Source of the DNA: Bacillus sp. AFS037270
GTDB lineage: Bacteria > Bacillota > Bacilli > Bacillales_B > DSM-18226
DNA length: 64,000 nt
Assembly: GCF_002585305.1 (NCBI RefSeq)
Contig: NZ_NUNF01000014.1
Span: forward strand, 198,632-262,631
Direction: 5' to 3'
Shown: piece after piece, positions 1 to 8,483 of the stretch
How the letters are laid out: each line of letters begins with the position of its first letter
Numbering within the stretch: position 1 is the stretch's first letter
Notes under the pieces: generated by a model
Databases searched by the model: none
Seen by the model: the letters and a program-made list of their open reading frames with translations, nothing else
Told to the model about the DNA's origin: nothing
Program-made: the position numbers and the translations under genes

Positions 1-96
1 CAGGCTGTCCAAAACATCTTCCTAGGCGGAAATGTTAAGGAAGAATTAGATAAGGTAGCGAAAGAAGTCGATAAGGAAATTGGACGAAAAAAATAA
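1..96 (+). CDS. C-terminal end of probable sugar ABC substrate-binding protein (partial)
   Basis: The reading frame is open from the window edge to TAA and gives 31 residues ending in a Lys/Glu-rich helix (VKEELDKVAKEVDKEIGRKK). This kind of C-terminus is common in extracellular solute-binding proteins of family 1. Two MalF/MalG-type permeases follow, the usual gene order for a binding-protein-dependent sugar importer. Too little is present to recognise the family from sequence alone, so the call rests mainly on context. The gene is followed at once by a terminator-like hairpin, which would let the binding protein be made in excess over the permeases. Confidence 0.6.
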   Translation, partial: QAVQNIFLGGNVKEELDKVAKEVDKEIGRKK

Positions 97-109
97 AAAC
101 TAGATAAAG

Positions 110-133
110 GGCAATCAATTGATTGCCTTTTTT
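110..133 (+). terminator. Hairpin terminator/attenuator after binding-protein gene
   Basis: GGCAATCAATTGATTGCC is a perfect 18-base palindrome followed by six T. It lies inside an operon, between the binding-protein tail and the permeases, so partial read-through is likely. Confidence 0.75.
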
Positions 134-167
134 CTGAGATAAGAATAAACGATTTGACTTTGAGAAT

Positions 168-292
168 TGTCTAGCTCCAGCGCCTAGCCCCTCGATGGTC
201 TACAGCCAATCCGTCCAAAAGGTTAAAAAGCAACCTTTCGGCCGGCTCGTCTTATGCTTGTCGGGGCTGACCAAGGCGCTTGCGCTTTTCTT
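168..292. repeat. Dispersed imperfect palindrome (CTAGCTCCAGCGCC type)
   Basis: A GC-rich segment begins GTCTAGCTCCAGCGCC and ends GGCGCTTGCGCTTTTC, with paired inner arms around AAGGTTAAAAAGCAACCTT and GGCTCGTC...CGGGGCTGACC. The composition differs from the AT-rich surroundings. From memory, elements with these ends recur many times in Bacillus and Geobacillus genomes as intergenic repeats of unknown function. It is inserted between the binding-protein and permease genes of one operon. Confidence 0.65.
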
Positions 293-315
293 ACTACAAC
301 AAGGTGGTGTGAAAA

Positions 316-1239
316 ATGGAAACAATCGTTAGAAAAGGTGAAAGTCAGGTCAAGTACAAACGTAAAAGTCACATGACGTACGAGCGTCAGCAAAAAGTGC
401 TAGGAGTGTTGTTTTCTCTTCCCGCTTTAGTATTGTTGTTTACATTTTTGATCTTGCCAGTCGCTCTAGCATTTGTTTATAGCTTTATGAATTACAATAT
501 GTTAAACCCCGATGAAAAGGTGTTTACTGGTTTAGATAACTATGTAAGACTCTTCAAAGATGCCATCTTTTTCACGGCATTAAAAAATACGTTATATTTT
601 ACGGCTCTTGTTGTCCCGCTTCAATGTGGGGTTGCCCTTTTTCTAGCCATTCTCGTTAATAAAAAGGTAAAGGTGGCTTCCTTAGGACGGGTATTCTTCT
701 TCAGTCCGGTTGTCACCTCCATGGTGGTCGTCGCGATTTTATGGACCTTTTTATACAACGTGGATAATGGACTCATCAATCATACCTTGAACTTTTTTGG
801 AATCAAAAACCAGCCGTTTTTGTTAAGTCCTAACCAGGCGATGAACAGCATTATCTTTATGTCGATCTGGCAGGCTGCCGGATTTCAAATGATGATTTTC
901 CTCGCGGGGTTAAAGGATGTGCCTGAGGAATTATATGAAGCAGCAGAAATCGACGGGGCCAATGTATGGCAGAAATTTAGAAATGTTACCTTGCCGTCTA
1001 TCCAACATGTCACCGGCTTTGTCTTGATCATCACAACGATTCAAGCGTTTCGCTTATTCATCCAGCCATATGTTATGACTAACGGCGGACCTAGCGATTC
1101 AACTAAAACACTTGTCTTTATGCTTTATGAAAACGGGTTCCAGTTCCGGGATGTTGGTTATTCATCTGCGATTGCCGTTGTCTTTTTCCTAGTGGTTCTT
1201 ATTACATCTATGGTTCTTAAAAAACTATTAAAACAATAA
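316..1239 (+). CDS. Sugar ABC transporter permease (MalF/UgpA type)
   Basis: 307-residue inner-membrane subunit of a binding-protein-dependent sugar importer. A basic N-terminus (about residues 1-28) precedes six predicted membrane segments. The EAA loop, which docks the ATPase, is at residues 208-228 (EAAEIDGANVWQKF). The start is ATG after AAGGTGGTGTG. It pairs with the second permease 15 bp downstream, and fructokinase and beta-fructosidase follow, so a fructose-containing oligosaccharide is the likely substrate. No ATP-binding subunit lies in the window; carbohydrate importers of this class often share an MsmX-type ATPase encoded elsewhere. The family call is firm, the substrate is inferred. 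Confidence 0.93.
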   Translation: METIVRKGESQVKYKRKSHMTYERQQKVLGVLFSLPALVLLFTFLILPVALAFVYSFMNYNMLNPDEKVFTGLDNYVRLFKDAIFFTALKNTLYFTALVVPLQCGVALFLAILVNKKVKVASLGRVFFFSPVVTSMVVVAILWTFLYNVDNGLINHTLNFFGIKNQPFLLSPNQAMNSIIFMSIWQAAGFQMMIFLAGLKDVPEELYEAAEIDGANVWQKFRNVTLPSIQHVTGFVLIITTIQAFRLFIQPYVMTNGGPSDSTKTLVFMLYENGFQFRDVGYSSAIAVVFFLVVLITSMVLKKLLKQ

Positions 1240-1254
1240 AGGGGTGGACTACTG

Positions 1255-2100
1255 ATGACAAACCTTACGAAAAAAAGAATGGGGAAAATAGGGATTACGA
1301 TAAGCATCCTTGTACTTGGGTTTTTGTTTATCTCGCCGCTCCTTTGGATGATTATCGCATCGATCAAACCTGAAACCTTAATTTTTAAAGATATGGGCTT
1401 TGAAGCGTTTATTCCTAAACAAATGACGTTTGATAACTATGCAAAAATTCTTTTCTCCGATAATATTAATTTCTTTCATTACATGGGTAATAGTTTATTT
1501 ACAGTTGGTATGATTGTGCTATTTGGTACCATTGTCAATTCAATTTGTGCCTATGCTCTCGTGAAATTGAAGTTCCCTGGCAGTGACTATGTATTACTTA
1601 TCATCATTGCTTTGTATGTCGTTCCGTTTGAGAGTGTCTTAATTCCCCTCTATATTGTCGTCAATAAATTTGGGTGGATTAATCAATATCCGGCACTGAT
1701 TGTTCCGTTTATCGCCAGCGCCTTTAATATCTTTTTGTTCAGGCAGTTTTTCATGGGCTTTCCAAAAGAATTGGAAGAAGCGGCCCAAATTGATGGGGCT
1801 TCCCCATGGCAGACTTTTATTAAGATTGTTGTTCCTAACTCGAAACCCGTCTTTGCGACAGCTGCTATTTTAACCTTTGTCACCCATTGGAGTGACTTTA
1901 TGTGGCCGCTGATTGTGGCAACTGACCAGTCGATTCAGACAGTACAAATAGGGATTCAATATTTGTTCACCGATAACAACATTCAATATGGTCAGATCAT
2001 GGCTGCCCTTACGTTAACAACCATTCCGGTCATTTTGATTTTCTTATTTTTCCAACGTTATTATGTCCAAGGAATTACGTCTAGTGGGGTGAAAGGTTAA
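1255..2100 (+). CDS. Sugar ABC transporter permease (MalG type)
   Basis: 281-residue second permease of the importer, with six predicted membrane segments and an EAA loop at about residues 175-195 (EEAAQIDGASPWQTF). The RBS is GGGGTGG upstream of the ATG. It starts 15 bp after the first permease, and its stop codon overlaps the start of the fructokinase gene (TAATG), so the two genes are probably translationally coupled. The length is normal for MalG-type subunits. The substrate is inferred from the neighbouring GH32 enzyme. Confidence 0.93.
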   Translation: MTNLTKKRMGKIGITISILVLGFLFISPLLWMIIASIKPETLIFKDMGFEAFIPKQMTFDNYAKILFSDNINFFHYMGNSLFTVGMIVLFGTIVNSICAYALVKLKFPGSDYVLLIIIALYVVPFESVLIPLYIVVNKFGWINQYPALIVPFIASAFNIFLFRQFFMGFPKELEEAAQIDGASPWQTFIKIVVPNSKPVFATAAILTFVTHWSDFMWPLIVATDQSIQTVQIGIQYLFTDNNIQYGQIMAALTLTTIPVILIFLFFQRYYVQGITSSGVKG

Positions 2101-3086
2101 TGAAAGAGGAAAATGGCAAGTGCGAAGTTGTATCCTTAGGGGAATTACTGATTGATTTAATTCCCCATCATGATTATACCGCCGATGCCCCCTCCTATGA
2201 AGCAAAGGTCGGCGGTGCGCCGATTAATGTATTGTCAGGATTAGCCAAGTGGGGACATACGACCGCTTATATTTCAAAGGTAGGGAACGATGCTTTTGGC
2301 GGCTATCTGAGGAAACAAGTAAAAGGCGCAAATATCAATGTTGATTATGTGCTGACTGAAAGATCAGCCCCAACAACAGTAGCGATTGTATCTTTGGATG
2401 AAGAAAAGAATCGGACCTTCGATTTTATCCGTAATCCCGGGGCAGACCAGCTTTTAACAAAGGATGAGATTCATTTGGGTCTAATTCGAGAGGCTGAGGT
2501 CTTTCATTTTGGTTCTTTGTCCTTAACCCATCATCCGTCGAGAGAAGCGACATTGGCAGCATTGAAATATGCCAAAGAGAACCATAAAACCATTAGCTAT
2601 GATCCAAACTATCGACCGTTATTATGGGAGAATCAAGATGAGGCAAAACGGTGGATGGTCGAAGGATTAAAGTGGGCGGATATCGTCAAGATTTCGGATG
2701 AGGAAGTACAATTTATTACGAATGAAGAAGATGCCTTGATGGCTTCTCAAGTACTGGCAGAAACCCACAATATTCCGTTGTTGGTTATGACAAAAGGGAA
2801 AGAAGGTGCGTTGGTCGTTTGTAACGGACACGTCCTTGAAGAAGATGGACATACGGTACATCCTGTGGATACGACAGGGGCTGGGGATTGCTTTATGGCA
2901 TCGGTGCTGCATCAGTTTTTAGTTAAAAATAAATCAATTCATGAATTAACGGAACAGGATTTAGCGGATATGCTGCAATTTGCAAATCGTGCAGCCGCTT
3001 ATTCGACTACGGTAAAGGGCGGGTTCAGTGTTGTACCTCCTTTGGATGAATTAGAAAAAATAATTAGAGGTGTTCAACATGTATGA
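2100..3086 (+). CDS. Fructokinase, PfkB/ribokinase family
   Basis: 328-residue cytoplasmic sugar kinase, expected to phosphorylate the fructose released by the downstream beta-fructosidase to fructose-6-phosphate with ATP. The PfkB N-terminal signature GGAPINV is at residues 38-44, and the C-terminal ATP-site motif DTTGAGDCF is at 257-265 with the catalytic Asp at 263. It overlaps the permease stop by one base and the next gene by 8 bp, so it is embedded in the operon. Other PfkB kinases (2-keto-3-deoxygluconate, ribose) are formally possible, but the GH32 neighbour favours fructose. Confidence 0.88.
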   Translation: MKEENGKCEVVSLGELLIDLIPHHDYTADAPSYEAKVGGAPINVLSGLAKWGHTTAYISKVGNDAFGGYLRKQVKGANINVDYVLTERSAPTTVAIVSLDEEKNRTFDFIRNPGADQLLTKDEIHLGLIREAEVFHFGSLSLTHHPSREATLAALKYAKENHKTISYDPNYRPLLWENQDEAKRWMVEGLKWADIVKISDEEVQFITNEEDALMASQVLAETHNIPLLVMTKGKEGALVVCNGHVLEEDGHTVHPVDTTGAGDCFMASVLHQFLVKNKSIHELTEQDLADMLQFANRAAAYSTTVKGGFSVVPPLDELEKIIRGVQHV

Positions 3087-4500
3087 TGAGCAATATCGGC
3101 CCCAGCTTCACTTCAGCCCAAAAGAAAATTGGATGAATGATCCGAATGGATTGGTGTATTACAAGGGAGAGTACCATCTCTTTTATCAATATCATCCGCA
3201 CAGTATGGTATGGGGGCCCATGCATTGGGGGCATGCCGTAAGTAAAGATTTGCTGCATTGGGAGGAGCTGCCGATTGCACTCTATCCAGATGAGTTAGGG
3301 CAGATTTTTTCAGGCAGTGCGGTCGTTGACACGCAGAACACAAGCGGCTTAAAGACGTCGGATGAGGATGTGATGGTCGCGATTTTCACCCATCATGGTG
3401 AGGATAATGAAAAGCAAAGTATTGCCTATTCCAATGATAGGGGGATAACTTGGGTTAAGTATGCAGGGAACCCGGTTATTCCAAATCCGGGACAAAAGGA
3501 TTTCCGTGATCCGAAAGTATTTTGGCATGAAGAGTCAGAAAAATGGGTGATGTCGCTTGCGAGCGGTGATTGTATTCGATTTTATGGCTCACCCAATCTG
3601 ATTGATTGGGAGCTTCTATCGGCGTTCGGAAGTGAATACGGAGCGCATGGTGGAGTTTGGGAGTGCCCGGATTTAATTCAATTGCCGGTTGAAGGGGAAG
3701 ACCAAAAGAAATGGGTATTGATTGTCAGTATTAATCCAGGCGGGCCGAATGGTGGTTCTGTTGTCCAGTATTTTGTTGGGGAATTTGATGGTGTGGAGTT
3801 TATTTGTGATGATCGTCCGGAAGTTGTGAAATGGGCGGATTATGGACGTGATTTTTATGCTGCCGTAACATGGAGTAATTTTCCTAATCCGATCTGGATT
3901 GGCTGGATGAGTAACAGGCAATATGCCAATCAAGTTCCATCTAAGCCGTTTAGGAGTGCGATGTCGATACCAAGGAAGTTGGGACTGCGCCGGGTTGATG
4001 GGGAGTTCACCTTGGTTCAATCCCCTATTGATCTTTCTTCATTATTTAAGAAAGTGGTACTGTCAAATGAAACGATCACTTTAAGGTCTAGTGAGACATA
4101 TCAAGTTGAATTGGATAACCGTCAATTATTTGTGAAAGCAAATGTGATGAAGAGTACGGCTTCCGAGTTTTTGATCACTTTTAGAGGAGAGCAGGAACGG
4201 CTGGAGATTGTCTTTGATCAAAAGAGAAAAGAAGTGCGGATCGACCGTAGGGATAGTGGTCAGGTATCCTTTACTGAGCTTTTTGCCAGCATTGACCGGA
4301 TGCCATTGGCAAGATTGAATGATTTTACCTTGATACTCGATAAAACCTCCATTGAGCTGTTTGTCAATCAGGGTAATCGTGTAATGACAGAGTTATTCTT
4401 TCCATTAGAGTCCGAATTTACCTTAGACTTCAGGGCTTTGGATGGGGAAGTTATTTTAGAAAATGTTGAGTTACGTCATCTTGAATCTACTTGGAAATAA
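3079..4500 (+). CDS. Beta-fructosidase / sucrose-6-phosphate hydrolase, GH32
   Basis: 473-residue GH32 enzyme without a signal peptide, so cytoplasmic. The five-bladed propeller carries the nucleophile motif WMNDPNG (residues 18-24, Asp21), FSGS at 77-80, the transition-state stabiliser RDP at 143-145 and the acid/base Glu in EC at 195-196; a C-terminal beta-sandwich follows. ATG at 3079 is preferred over the in-frame GTG at 3070 because AGAGGTG sits 6 bases upstream of the ATG; it overlaps the kinase stop by 8 bp. Uptake by an ABC system rather than a PTS suggests that it acts on unphosphorylated sucrose or fructo-oligosaccharides. Confidence 0.93.
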   Translation: MYDEQYRPQLHFSPKENWMNDPNGLVYYKGEYHLFYQYHPHSMVWGPMHWGHAVSKDLLHWEELPIALYPDELGQIFSGSAVVDTQNTSGLKTSDEDVMVAIFTHHGEDNEKQSIAYSNDRGITWVKYAGNPVIPNPGQKDFRDPKVFWHEESEKWVMSLASGDCIRFYGSPNLIDWELLSAFGSEYGAHGGVWECPDLIQLPVEGEDQKKWVLIVSINPGGPNGGSVVQYFVGEFDGVEFICDDRPEVVKWADYGRDFYAAVTWSNFPNPIWIGWMSNRQYANQVPSKPFRSAMSIPRKLGLRRVDGEFTLVQSPIDLSSLFKKVVLSNETITLRSSETYQVELDNRQLFVKANVMKSTASEFLITFRGEQERLEIVFDQKRKEVRIDRRDSGQVSFTELFASIDRMPLARLNDFTLILDKTSIELFVNQGNRVMTELFFPLESEFTLDFRALDGEVILENVELRHLESTWK

Positions 4501-4515
4501 GAAAGGGTGTTAACC

Positions 4516-5166
4516 ATGAATCCTTGGGAAGGAAAGACCTCTATATTCTTGAAAACTGTTACGAACATCGTCATCCTAAATTTCTTATGGGTGATTTGTT
4601 CGATGCCCGTATTGACAATTGGACCTTCCACTGCCGCGATGTATGGAGTAATTAGAAAGTGGCATTTGTATAAGGATGAAAGCGTCATTCGGAGCTTTAT
4701 CCATGAATATCGGTTATTTTTTAAACAAGGATTTCTGGTGGGCACTCTATGGCTATTCCTTGGGATGCTGCTTTTAGTAGATGTTTACTTTTTCTTGCAG
4801 GTGCCTGGCACCGTAAAAGTGGTACTGATTGTGGTAACAGTGACAACGTTTATTCTTTATATGTTGACTAGTGCTATGTTGTTTCCGATTATGGTTCATT
4901 ATCAGACAAAAGGACTTGAACTGATTAAACAGGCGTTTACGTTTTCTATTATTGATGGGAAGACAACTTTTGCCATTATCCTGATGTGGATTGGGGCAGG
5001 TATGGTACTTTTTTATGCGCCATTAATGGTTCTTGTTATTGTTGTTCCTGTTTCGATGATCTCATTCCGGTTTTCGATGATGGCGTTTGATAAAGTTGGG
5101 AAGCTGCCAATGATACAATCGAGGTATATTCCTTTCACTACGGGATCTGATCCACGTTCTAGTTAA
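4516..5166 (+). CDS. DUF624 (YesL-like) membrane protein
   Basis: 216-residue integral membrane protein with about five hydrophobic segments. The opening MNPWEGKTSIFLKTVTNI and the early SMPVLTIGPSTAAMYGV are typical of DUF624/YesL proteins, which are commonly encoded beside sugar ABC importers and glycosidases in Firmicutes. Their molecular role is not established. ATG at 4516 is chosen over GTG at 4507 because GAAAGGG lies 8 bases before it. It is the last gene of the fructoside operon, 15 bp after the GH32 gene. Confidence 0.85.
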   Translation: MNPWEGKTSIFLKTVTNIVILNFLWVICSMPVLTIGPSTAAMYGVIRKWHLYKDESVIRSFIHEYRLFFKQGFLVGTLWLFLGMLLLVDVYFFLQVPGTVKVVLIVVTVTTFILYMLTSAMLFPIMVHYQTKGLELIKQAFTFSIIDGKTTFAIILMWIGAGMVLFYAPLMVLVIVVPVSMISFRFSMMAFDKVGKLPMIQSRYIPFTTGSDPRSS

Positions 5167-5210
5167 TATTAGAGTGGCGGGGAGATTTGGTTGAAGACAT
5201 TCTTTGCTAA

Positions 5211-5250
5211 ACAAAAAGAACCCATTCTAATTAACATTTAGAATGGGTTC
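5211..5250 (-). terminator. Terminator of the minus-strand small gene
   Basis: A perfect 13-bp stem (GAACCCATTCTAA with its complement, 7-base loop) is followed on the minus strand by TTTTTGTTT. The plus-strand side has no T run, so it works mainly for the BA3454-type gene. Confidence 0.75.
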
Positions 5251-5301
5251 CACTATTTAATCAGTAAGGGTTCTGTGAACTCTTTAAATCATATTAATTG
5301 T

Positions 5302-5436
5302 TTAATTTGCCCATTGTTTCAACACTTGCTCTTTTCCAATCCTGTGAATTTCTTCTTGTGTCAGGTTTTTATCAGCTATAACATTAGTTTGATATAATTT
5401 TCCCTTGAAGGGTACATAGATGGTATACATGCACAT
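5302..5436 (-). CDS. Small BA3454-family stress protein
   Basis: 44-residue protein reading MCMYTIYVPFKGK, then YQTNVIADKNLTQEEIHRIG, ending EQVLKQWAN. The pattern (short beta strand with FKGK, YQTNV, and a C-terminal EQVxKQW helix) matches the small BA3454-type stress response family known in the Bacillus cereus group; the family name is from memory. AAGGAG lies 10 bases before the ATG at 5436. A strong terminator follows. It sits directly downstream of hpf on the same strand with its own RBS, so it could share stress regulation with hpf. Confidence 0.75.
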   Translation of the reverse strand: MCMYTIYVPFKGKLYQTNVIADKNLTQEEIHRIGKEQVLKQWAN

Positions 5437-5525
5437 GATGTTTGTTCTCCTTTTAGATAGTTAATATTTTTTCATAGATTGTTTACCCATATATTCATTT
5501 CCTAATCCTCTTAATAAGGATTATA

Positions 5526-6065
5526 TTAACGCGATTCGATTAAACCATATCGTCCGTCTCTACGTTTATAGACGACATTGGTGCGATTTGTATCAGCATC
5601 GGTGAATACATAGAAGCTATGACCAATCAGATCCATTTGAAGAATCGCTTCTTCACTGTCCATAGGTTTAAGGTCAAATTGCTTCGTTCGAACCACTTCC
5701 AACTGGTCTTCTGTATCCTCTTCATTTATATTGGTTGCGAAGGCGGCGCCAATTCCAGTCTTCTCACGATATTTACGATTGACTTTTGTTTTATATTTAC
5801 GGATTTGACGTTCCAGCTTATCCAGGATTAAATCAATGGCAGCGTACATATCCATATGGGTTTCCTCTGCCCGTAGGACAAGGTGCGGCTGTGATATCGT
5901 CACTTCTACCTTCGATGTTTTATCAGGATTAATCTTTAGATTTACATTTACGGTTGCAGCTTCCTTCTTGATTAAGTGGCGTTCTAGCTTTGATACTTTC
6001 TTTTCAACATATTCCCTTATTGCAAAAGTTACCTCAATGTTCTCTCCACGGATGTTAAATTTCAT
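5526..6065 (-). CDS. hpf: Ribosome hibernation promoting factor, long form
   Basis: 179-residue cytoplasmic protein. The N-terminal S30AE/YfiA domain (about residues 1-100, starting MKFNIRGENIEVT) binds the 30S decoding region, and the C-terminal domain (about 120-179, FDLKPMDSEEAILQMDLIGH then FYVF) drives dimerisation into 100S ribosomes. This two-domain length is typical of Firmicutes and of B. subtilis YvyD. AGGAGG is well placed before the ATG. In B. subtilis the gene responds to sigma-B and sigma-H; I could not identify a clear sigma-B promoter here. Confidence 0.95.
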   Translation of the reverse strand: MKFNIRGENIEVTFAIREYVEKKVSKLERHLIKKEAATVNVNLKINPDKTSKVEVTISQPHLVLRAEETHMDMYAAIDLILDKLERQIRKYKTKVNRKYREKTGIGAAFATNINEEDTEDQLEVVRTKQFDLKPMDSEEAILQMDLIGHSFYVFTDADTNRTNVVYKRRDGRYGLIESR

Positions 6066-6387
6066 TTGTGAATTCCTCCTAATTATTTATCAATTAATCG
6101 TTAGATGAAATATAAGACATTAATGTTTCTTTAACCATGTCTGTATTGTGCACGACTAACCTGAATGTTTCCTTAACTTTTAATAGGAATAGGATGCAAT
6201 TTTAAAAAACACGAGGACTACTTGTAATGCAAGGAATGGAGAAGCAATGTGTGGAAATCAAACAATAGTTTTGTGCTAACATAAATATAATTAAGAAGGT
6301 AAAACATAGCAGATAGATTGATTAATTTAAAGTAGGTCACGGCAGAATCGGAAATCGAAAATACTCTTAAAATTGGAGGGAATTCAT

Positions 6388-7308
6388 ATGAGGGAATTAA
6401 ACGGAGTGGACTGCGCAACAAAGCTTAATAATAGATTACTAGCTGGCCTCAAATCCAATGGTATTCAGTATGTAGCACGCTACCTCGGAAACAGTTGGAA
6501 ATCAATGGACAAACCAGAGGCAGACGCCATTTTAGATGCCGGGTTAAAGATCGTAAGTATATGGGAAACCAATCCGACGAACGCAGCTTATTTTACAAAG
6601 GACAAAGGGATCTCTGATGCAAAAGAAGCATCTTCTTATGCAAACACAATTGAACAAACAGAAGGAAGCGCCATTTACTTGGCTGTTGATTATGATGCTC
6701 AACCATCTGACATGGCCTCCATTTTAAACTATTTTTCGGGTGTGCGAGACGGAATGGACAAAAGTTATAAAGTGGGAGTATATGGTTCCTATTCTGTGCT
6801 CCAAACGCTTTTTCGTTACCATGCCGTGGATTTTTATTGGCAGACAACTTCATGGTCTCGTGGCAATGTAGCTGATTTTATCCATATTCTTCAATATCAG
6901 CATAATACAACACTAGCAGGTATCCAAGTTGATTATAATGAATTTTCGAATAGTGCTGGATCGTGGAGCAGAATTGTCTCGCCTGCAGGTCCGCCCCAGC
7001 CTGCTATAACCACCTATACTGTTCAACCAGGTGATACATTAAGCGGAATTGCTGCGAGATTTAATACAACGGTTGATGAGTTGGTAAAATTAAATAAAAT
7101 CGAAAATCCTAACATCATTTATGCAGGTCAGATTTTGCGCCTTTCTATTGAAAAATCACCAGGTCCTGCTTTTTACATCATAAAAGCGGGAGATACTTTG
7201 TCTCAAATAGCATTGGTTTTCGAAACAACAATGGCCCAGCTGCAAACTTGGAATGGTATTCGTGTCCCGAATGTTATCCGGGCTGGTCAAAAAATACGTG
7301 TGAAATAA
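6388..7308 (+). CDS. DUF1906 glycoside-hydrolase-like protein with two LysM domains
   Basis: 306 residues. Residues 1-200 match the DUF1906 (Rv2525c-like, GH25-like TIM barrel) family: [13 protein letters not shown] with an early Asp, [21 protein letters not shown]. LysM domains follow at about 209-252 ([16 protein letters not shown]) and 262-306 ([16 protein letters not shown]). Such proteins bind peptidoglycan; catalysis by DUF1906 is not proven. The start is ATG at 6388 with GGAGGG 7 bases upstream; an in-frame TTG at 6373 lacks an RBS. No N-terminal signal peptide is visible, so delivery by lysis, packaging into spores or non-classical export must be assumed. Confidence 0.85.
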   Translation: MRELNGVDCATKLNNRLLAGLKSNGIQYVARYLGNSWKSMDKPEADAILDAGLKIVSIWETNPTNAAYFTKDKGISDAKEASSYANTIEQTEGSAIYLAVDYDAQPSDMASILNYFSGVRDGMDKSYKVGVYGSYSVLQTLFRYHAVDFYWQTTSWSRGNVADFIHILQYQHNTTLAGIQVDYNEFSNSAGSWSRIVSPAGPPQPAITTYTVQPGDTLSGIAARFNTTVDELVKLNKIENPNIIYAGQILRLSIEKSPGPAFYIIKAGDTLSQIALVFETTMAQLQTWNGIRVPNVIRAGQKIRVK

Positions 7309-7740
7309 TCCCGCGATTCTCGACATTTCTTTTAAACGTTGGAAAGTGAAATACACTATTGATGCGGCTCATCTCATTTTTAAACAATCGTTTGGTTAGT
7401 GGTGAATAATCGGAAAAAGAAGAGAACCATGTCAGTCCAAACGAATAAAGGAGAATTTTCCGGGAAATTAAGTTTTTCCCTGTGAAATATTCGACAAAAT
7501 TTTTTAATAGTTTATAAGAGGAATTCTTGAAGAACGACCATTTTGGCTTTTTTAACCAAACGTTTGATTAGTAAAGCCTATAGGGATTATGGTCGAATAT
7601 ATGTCGTTTTAAAGCAAAAAATGGGCTAATTCTTTATTTGATTATCACGTTCCTATCAGAGTCTGTGACAGTTGTTTTTAAATGGCACCAACGCGGAATA
7701 CTAGATTTCTAATCTTTGGGCTTCAGGGGTTAGCCCTATG
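7309..7740. other. Gene-free interval with a repeated CGTTTGRTTAGT motif
   Basis: No supportable gene. The motif CGTTTGGTTAGT (7389-7400) recurs as CGTTTGATTAGT (7561-7572), the second copy inside the partial palindrome AACCAAACGTTTGATT (7554-7569). It resembles a TetR-type operator pair, but no target gene or regulator is adjacent. Confidence 0.35.
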
Positions 7741-7750
7741 TAGAATTTCT

Positions 7751-7887
7751 AAGAAAAACACTGAAAACATGAGAAAACAACATAAGATACACGCTTACAC
7801 TAGAAATGTTCCCGTTTTCCATGCCTTTGTCAAATTAAACCATTATGTACGATAATAAATATATAAATTATTGAAGGTGGTAATAAA
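7751..7887 (+). promoter_or_regulatory. Duplicated leader of the 44-codon gene, copy 1
   Basis: About 135 bp shared with 13201-13358: AAGAAAAACA at the start, then GAGAAAACA, ACGCTTACA, GAAATGT, CCCGTTTTCC and finally ATATATAAATTAT before GAAGGTGGTAATAAA. Conservation of non-coding sequence over this length implies a promoter and control region that moved or was copied with the gene. Confidence 0.55.
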
Positions 7888-8022
7888 ATGATAAAAGCAA
7901 TGGAAAACTTTATAAATACTTACGGAAAGTACCTGTCAGCATCGGCATTTGCTTTAAAACCATGTACTAAAAGTGAACTACAATATGTGGTTGAATTGTT
8001 TAGAAACGACTCTCAAAGATAA
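7888..8022 (+). CDS. Unknown 44-residue protein, copy 1 of a duplicated gene
   Basis: The sequence begins MIKAMENFINTYGKYLSASA and ends QYVVELFRNDSQR. It has an AAGGTGG RBS with normal spacing. A second copy at 13359-13493 has the same length and differs by mostly conservative changes, which supports real coding. There is no signal peptide; the middle (KYLSASAFALKPC) is mildly hydrophobic with one conserved Cys, and the C-terminal half looks like an amphipathic helix. I do not recognise the family. The terminator overlaps the last codons and the upstream leader is conserved, so this is an autonomous transcription unit. Confidence 0.7.
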   Translation: MIKAMENFINTYGKYLSASAFALKPCTKSELQYVVELFRNDSQR

Positions 8023-8043
8023 AGATGAGAATCGTTTTTTTTT
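8005..8043 (+). terminator. Terminator of copy 1 small gene
   Basis: AACGACTCTCA pairs with TGAGAATCGTT (one mismatch) around a 10-base loop, followed by eight or more T. The stem begins inside the coding sequence. Confidence 0.85.
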
Positions 8044-8054
8044 GCATTAAATAT

Positions 8055-8116
8055 GGAAGTATGGGGAGGGTTCTTTTTATTCATAGTGGAAGCACGAGAA
8101 CCGTCCCCATGCTCCC
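8055..8116. repeat. GGGACGGTTCTC-family palindrome, copy A
   Basis: A degenerate left arm (GGAAGTATGGGGAGGGTTCT) faces a canonical right arm (GAAGCACGAGAACCGTCCCC then ATGCTCC). The same element ends copy 2 of the duplicated segment at 13527-13590. Confidence 0.75.
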
Positions 8117-8208
8117 CTTTACTCATTCTTTATGAGTTAAGTGTCACCTTATCAAAAATCGTCTATCGAAAACGGCTGCTGAATGAAAATATTTCTGTTG
8201 TATAGAGA

Positions 8209-8243
8209 CAAAGGATACCGAGCTATTTCGGTATCCTTTGTTT
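8209..8243. terminator. Isolated strong hairpin
   Basis: CAAAGGATACCGA and its exact complement form a 13-bp stem with a 6-base loop, followed by TTTC. No intact gene ends here; it may be the surviving terminator of a lost gene. Confidence 0.5.
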
Positions 8244-8483
8244 CATTCAAAGAACTGCTTGGGTTTACATATATTTACTTTTATAATGAAATTAAGGAGT
8301 AATAAAAATTAAAAAATGTTCAAATCTCTTACCGTCATATGTAAAAACAGACGACCTTACAAAGACGAAAGCCTATCGACATTTGCTTCTGATGATGAAC
8401 TTTATCATATTTAAATGCTAAACTGAAGAATTAACAACAAATGGTGTCATTATGATTATTAATAAGATCGAGTAGGTGGAAAA
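8244..8483 (+). other. Non-coding interval with a possible gene remnant
   Basis: AAGGAG at 8295 is followed by a short open frame reading KKCSNLLPSYVKTDDLTKTK, then hydrophobic residues, and ending near 8415. It has no standard start codon (ATT in the expected place). It is either a decayed gene or chance; nothing else is seen before the DUF3885 gene. Confidence 0.25.

Noticed and set aside
8295..8415. Gene with an ATT start after AAGGAG
   Set aside because: Short, unrecognised, unusual composition and no second copy to support coding.
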